Source of the DNA: Pseudomonadales bacterium
GTDB taxonomy: Bacteria > Pseudomonadota > Gammaproteobacteria > Pseudomonadales > IMCC2047
Assembly (NCBI GenBank): GCA_021736745.1
Contig: JAIPFG010000109.1
Location: 1 to 9,006, forward strand
Direction of reading: 5' to 3'
Length of the DNA: 9,006 nucleotides
In this document: positions 7,983 through 9,006 of the stretch, piece after piece
How the letters are laid out: each line of letters opens with the position of its first letter
Numbering within the stretch: position 1 is the first letter of the stretch
The notes under the pieces: generated by a model
What the model saw: only the letters and a program-made list of their open reading frames with translations
Database searches by the model: none
What the model was told of the DNA's origin: nothing
Position numbers and translations under genes: made by a program

Positions 7983-8369
7983 ATGGAAACTGCAATTACT
8001 TGCCTCTTTATCGCCGCTCTGCTGCACTTTTTCAGCAAAATACCTGTCGCAATGGCAATGAGTCGGCAAGGAGGCTACGACAACAGGCAACCCCGGGTGC
8101 AGGAATCAACACTGACCGGTTTTGGGCACCGTGCACTGGCCGCACATGAAAACACAATAGAAGCCTTTCCCCTTTTTGCAGCCGGCATACTTATCGCCTT
8201 ATTTGCTCAGGCTGAACAGCCCCTTATAGATATGCTTGCCGTTGCATTTGTAGTTTCCCGTCTGCTCTATCTTCTTTTTTATCTGATAGACATGAACCTG
8301 TTGCGTTCTCTGGTCTGGTTTGTCGGCTATTTATCCTCGTTGGCGCTTATCGCCCTTCCCCTTTTATAA
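7983..8369 (+). CDS. MAPEG-family integral membrane protein
   Basis: A 128-residue, very hydrophobic protein of the MAPEG family (membrane-associated proteins in eicosanoid and glutathione metabolism), expected in the inner membrane. Four membrane segments can be read at about residues 3-25, 62-77, 80-101 and 105-127. The hydrophilic loop between the first two carries the family hallmarks: Y-D-N (32-34), P-R (37-38), R-A-L-A-A-H-E-N (50-57) and E-A-F-P-L-F-A-A-G (60-68). L-R-S-L-V-W before the last segment is also typical. Some relatives conjugate glutathione, but the bacterial members with this short architecture are mostly uncharacterised, so no reaction is assigned. A strong AAGGAG (7972-7977) precedes ATG 7983 by 5 nt. 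The 56 nt after cpdA hold no clear promoter or terminator. Confidence 0.88.
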   Translation: METAITCLFIAALLHFFSKIPVAMAMSRQGGYDNRQPRVQESTLTGFGHRALAAHENTIEAFPLFAAGILIALFAQAEQPLIDMLAVAFVVSRLLYLLFYLIDMNLLRSLVWFVGYLSSLALIALPLL

Positions 8370-8380
8370 CTCATGAATTT

Positions 8381-8395
8381 AAGGAAACTCGCGTG
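8381..8395 (+). promoter_or_regulatory. Ribosome binding site selecting the GTG start of xthA
   Basis: AAGGA at 8381-8385 is 7 nt upstream of GTG 8393. The codons after GTG encode K-I-V-S-F-N-I-N-G-L, which matches the very N-terminus of E. coli exonuclease III (M-K-F-V-S-F-N-I-N-G-L), so GTG is the start rather than any downstream ATG. Confidence 0.75.
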
Positions 8396-9006
8396 AAAAT
8401 AGTTTCATTCAATATCAATGGCTTGCGCGCTCGTTTACACCAATTGCAGGCAATCATCGATAAGCACTCGCCTGATGTCATTGGGTTACAAGAATCCAAA
8501 GTAAACGACCCAGACTTCCCTGTAGCTGCGGTGCAAGCAATGGGGTATCAGGTGTCCTATCATGGACAGAAAGGCCATTACGGTGTGGCATTATTATCAA
8601 AACAAGCGCCCCTCAATATACAAAAGGGGTACCCCTCGGATACAGAGGACGCCCAGCGTCGGATCATTATTGGAAGCTATGCCCTGAAAACCAACCATAC
8701 TGAGCAATTAGCCATTATTAATGGTTACTTCCCTCAGGGAGAAAACCGTCAGCATGAGATAAAGTTTCCGGCAAAACGTAAGTTCTACGCGGATCTGATG
8801 AGCTACCTGGAAAACTATCAATCATCCGATAGCTATCTGGCCATTATGGGTGACTTTAATATCTCTCCAACGGATCTGGATATTGGCATTGGCGAGAAAA
8901 ACGCGAAGCGTTGGTTGCAGACCGGAAAATGCAGTTTTTTACCCGAGGAACGAGAATGGTACCAGCGACTCTGGGATTGGGGGTTACAAGATAGCTTCCG
9001 ACTACA
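8393..9006 (+). CDS. xthA: Exodeoxyribonuclease III (AP endonuclease), 3' end outside the window
   Basis: Base-excision-repair enzyme that cleaves DNA at abasic sites and removes blocked 3' ends, also a 3'-5' exonuclease on duplex DNA; cytoplasmic. The 204 complete codons visible track E. coli ExoIII closely. They include F-N-I-N-G-L (Asn7), G-L-Q-E-S-K (metal-binding Glu34), Y-H-G-Q-K-G-H-Y-G-V-A, N-G-Y-F-P-Q-G (Tyr112, equivalent to Tyr109), G-D-F-N-I-S-P-T-D (Asp154 and Asn156, equivalent to Asp151 and Asn153), and the K-R-W-L-x-T-G-K-C-S-F-L-P-E-E-R-E-W stretch. The last 60 or so residues, including the catalytic Asp and the terminal S-D-H-A motif, lie beyond the right edge. The start is GTG, 23 nt after the MAPEG stop, suggesting co-transcription. 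No frameshift or internal stop was found. Identification is firm. Confidence 0.96.
   Translation, partial: MKIVSFNINGLRARLHQLQAIIDKHSPDVIGLQESKVNDPDFPVAAVQAMGYQVSYHGQKGHYGVALLSKQAPLNIQKGYPSDTEDAQRRIIIGSYALKTNHTEQLAIINGYFPQGENRQHEIKFPAKRKFYADLMSYLENYQSSDSYLAIMGDFNISPTDLDIGIGEKNAKRWLQTGKCSFLPEEREWYQRLWDWGLQDSFRL

Overview
The window looks like an ordinary chromosomal stretch of a gammaproteobacterium. The exonuclease III, DAHP synthase and CpdA proteins all resemble their enterobacterial counterparts motif by motif. However, double-strand-break resection is represented by an AddB-like/AddA-like gene pair rather than RecBCD. I do not try to name a genus. All six genes lie on the + strand and are tightly packed. 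No tRNA, rRNA, CRISPR array, insertion sequence or prophage sequence was seen.

Layout. (1) Positions 1-2594 hold the 3' part of an addB-like gene for a PD-(D/E)XK nuclease subunit with a 4-Cys Fe-S signature; it enters through the left edge with its reading frame already open. (2) Positions 2591-5929, overlapping by 4 bp, hold an addA-like UvrD/Rep-type helicase. (3) A 137-bp intergenic region, the only sizeable gap, precedes (4) a class I DAHP synthase of AroF/AroG/AroH type (6067-7134), (5) a CpdA-type cAMP phosphodiesterase (7153-7926), (6) a small MAPEG-family membrane protein (7983-8369), and (7) xthA, exonuclease III, which starts at GTG 8393 and runs off the right edge.

How the genes fit together. 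The first two genes are translationally coupled and should form one helicase-nuclease complex that unwinds and resects broken DNA ends for RecA. The last four are co-directional with gaps of 18, 56 and 23 nt. They may share a transcript, although their functions (aromatic amino acid entry step, cAMP breakdown, membrane protein, abasic-site repair) are unrelated.

Main point of interest. The helicase motifs of the AddA-like protein are present, but its C-terminal nuclease domain appears dead. Each position where the family normally carries a catalytic residue has been replaced, while the flanking residues still align. The AddB-like partner keeps a complete nuclease site and Fe-S cysteines. This predicts a single-nuclease complex with the live site in the AddB-like subunit, the reverse of RecBCD. 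I found no evidence of a wholly new system; the rest is housekeeping.
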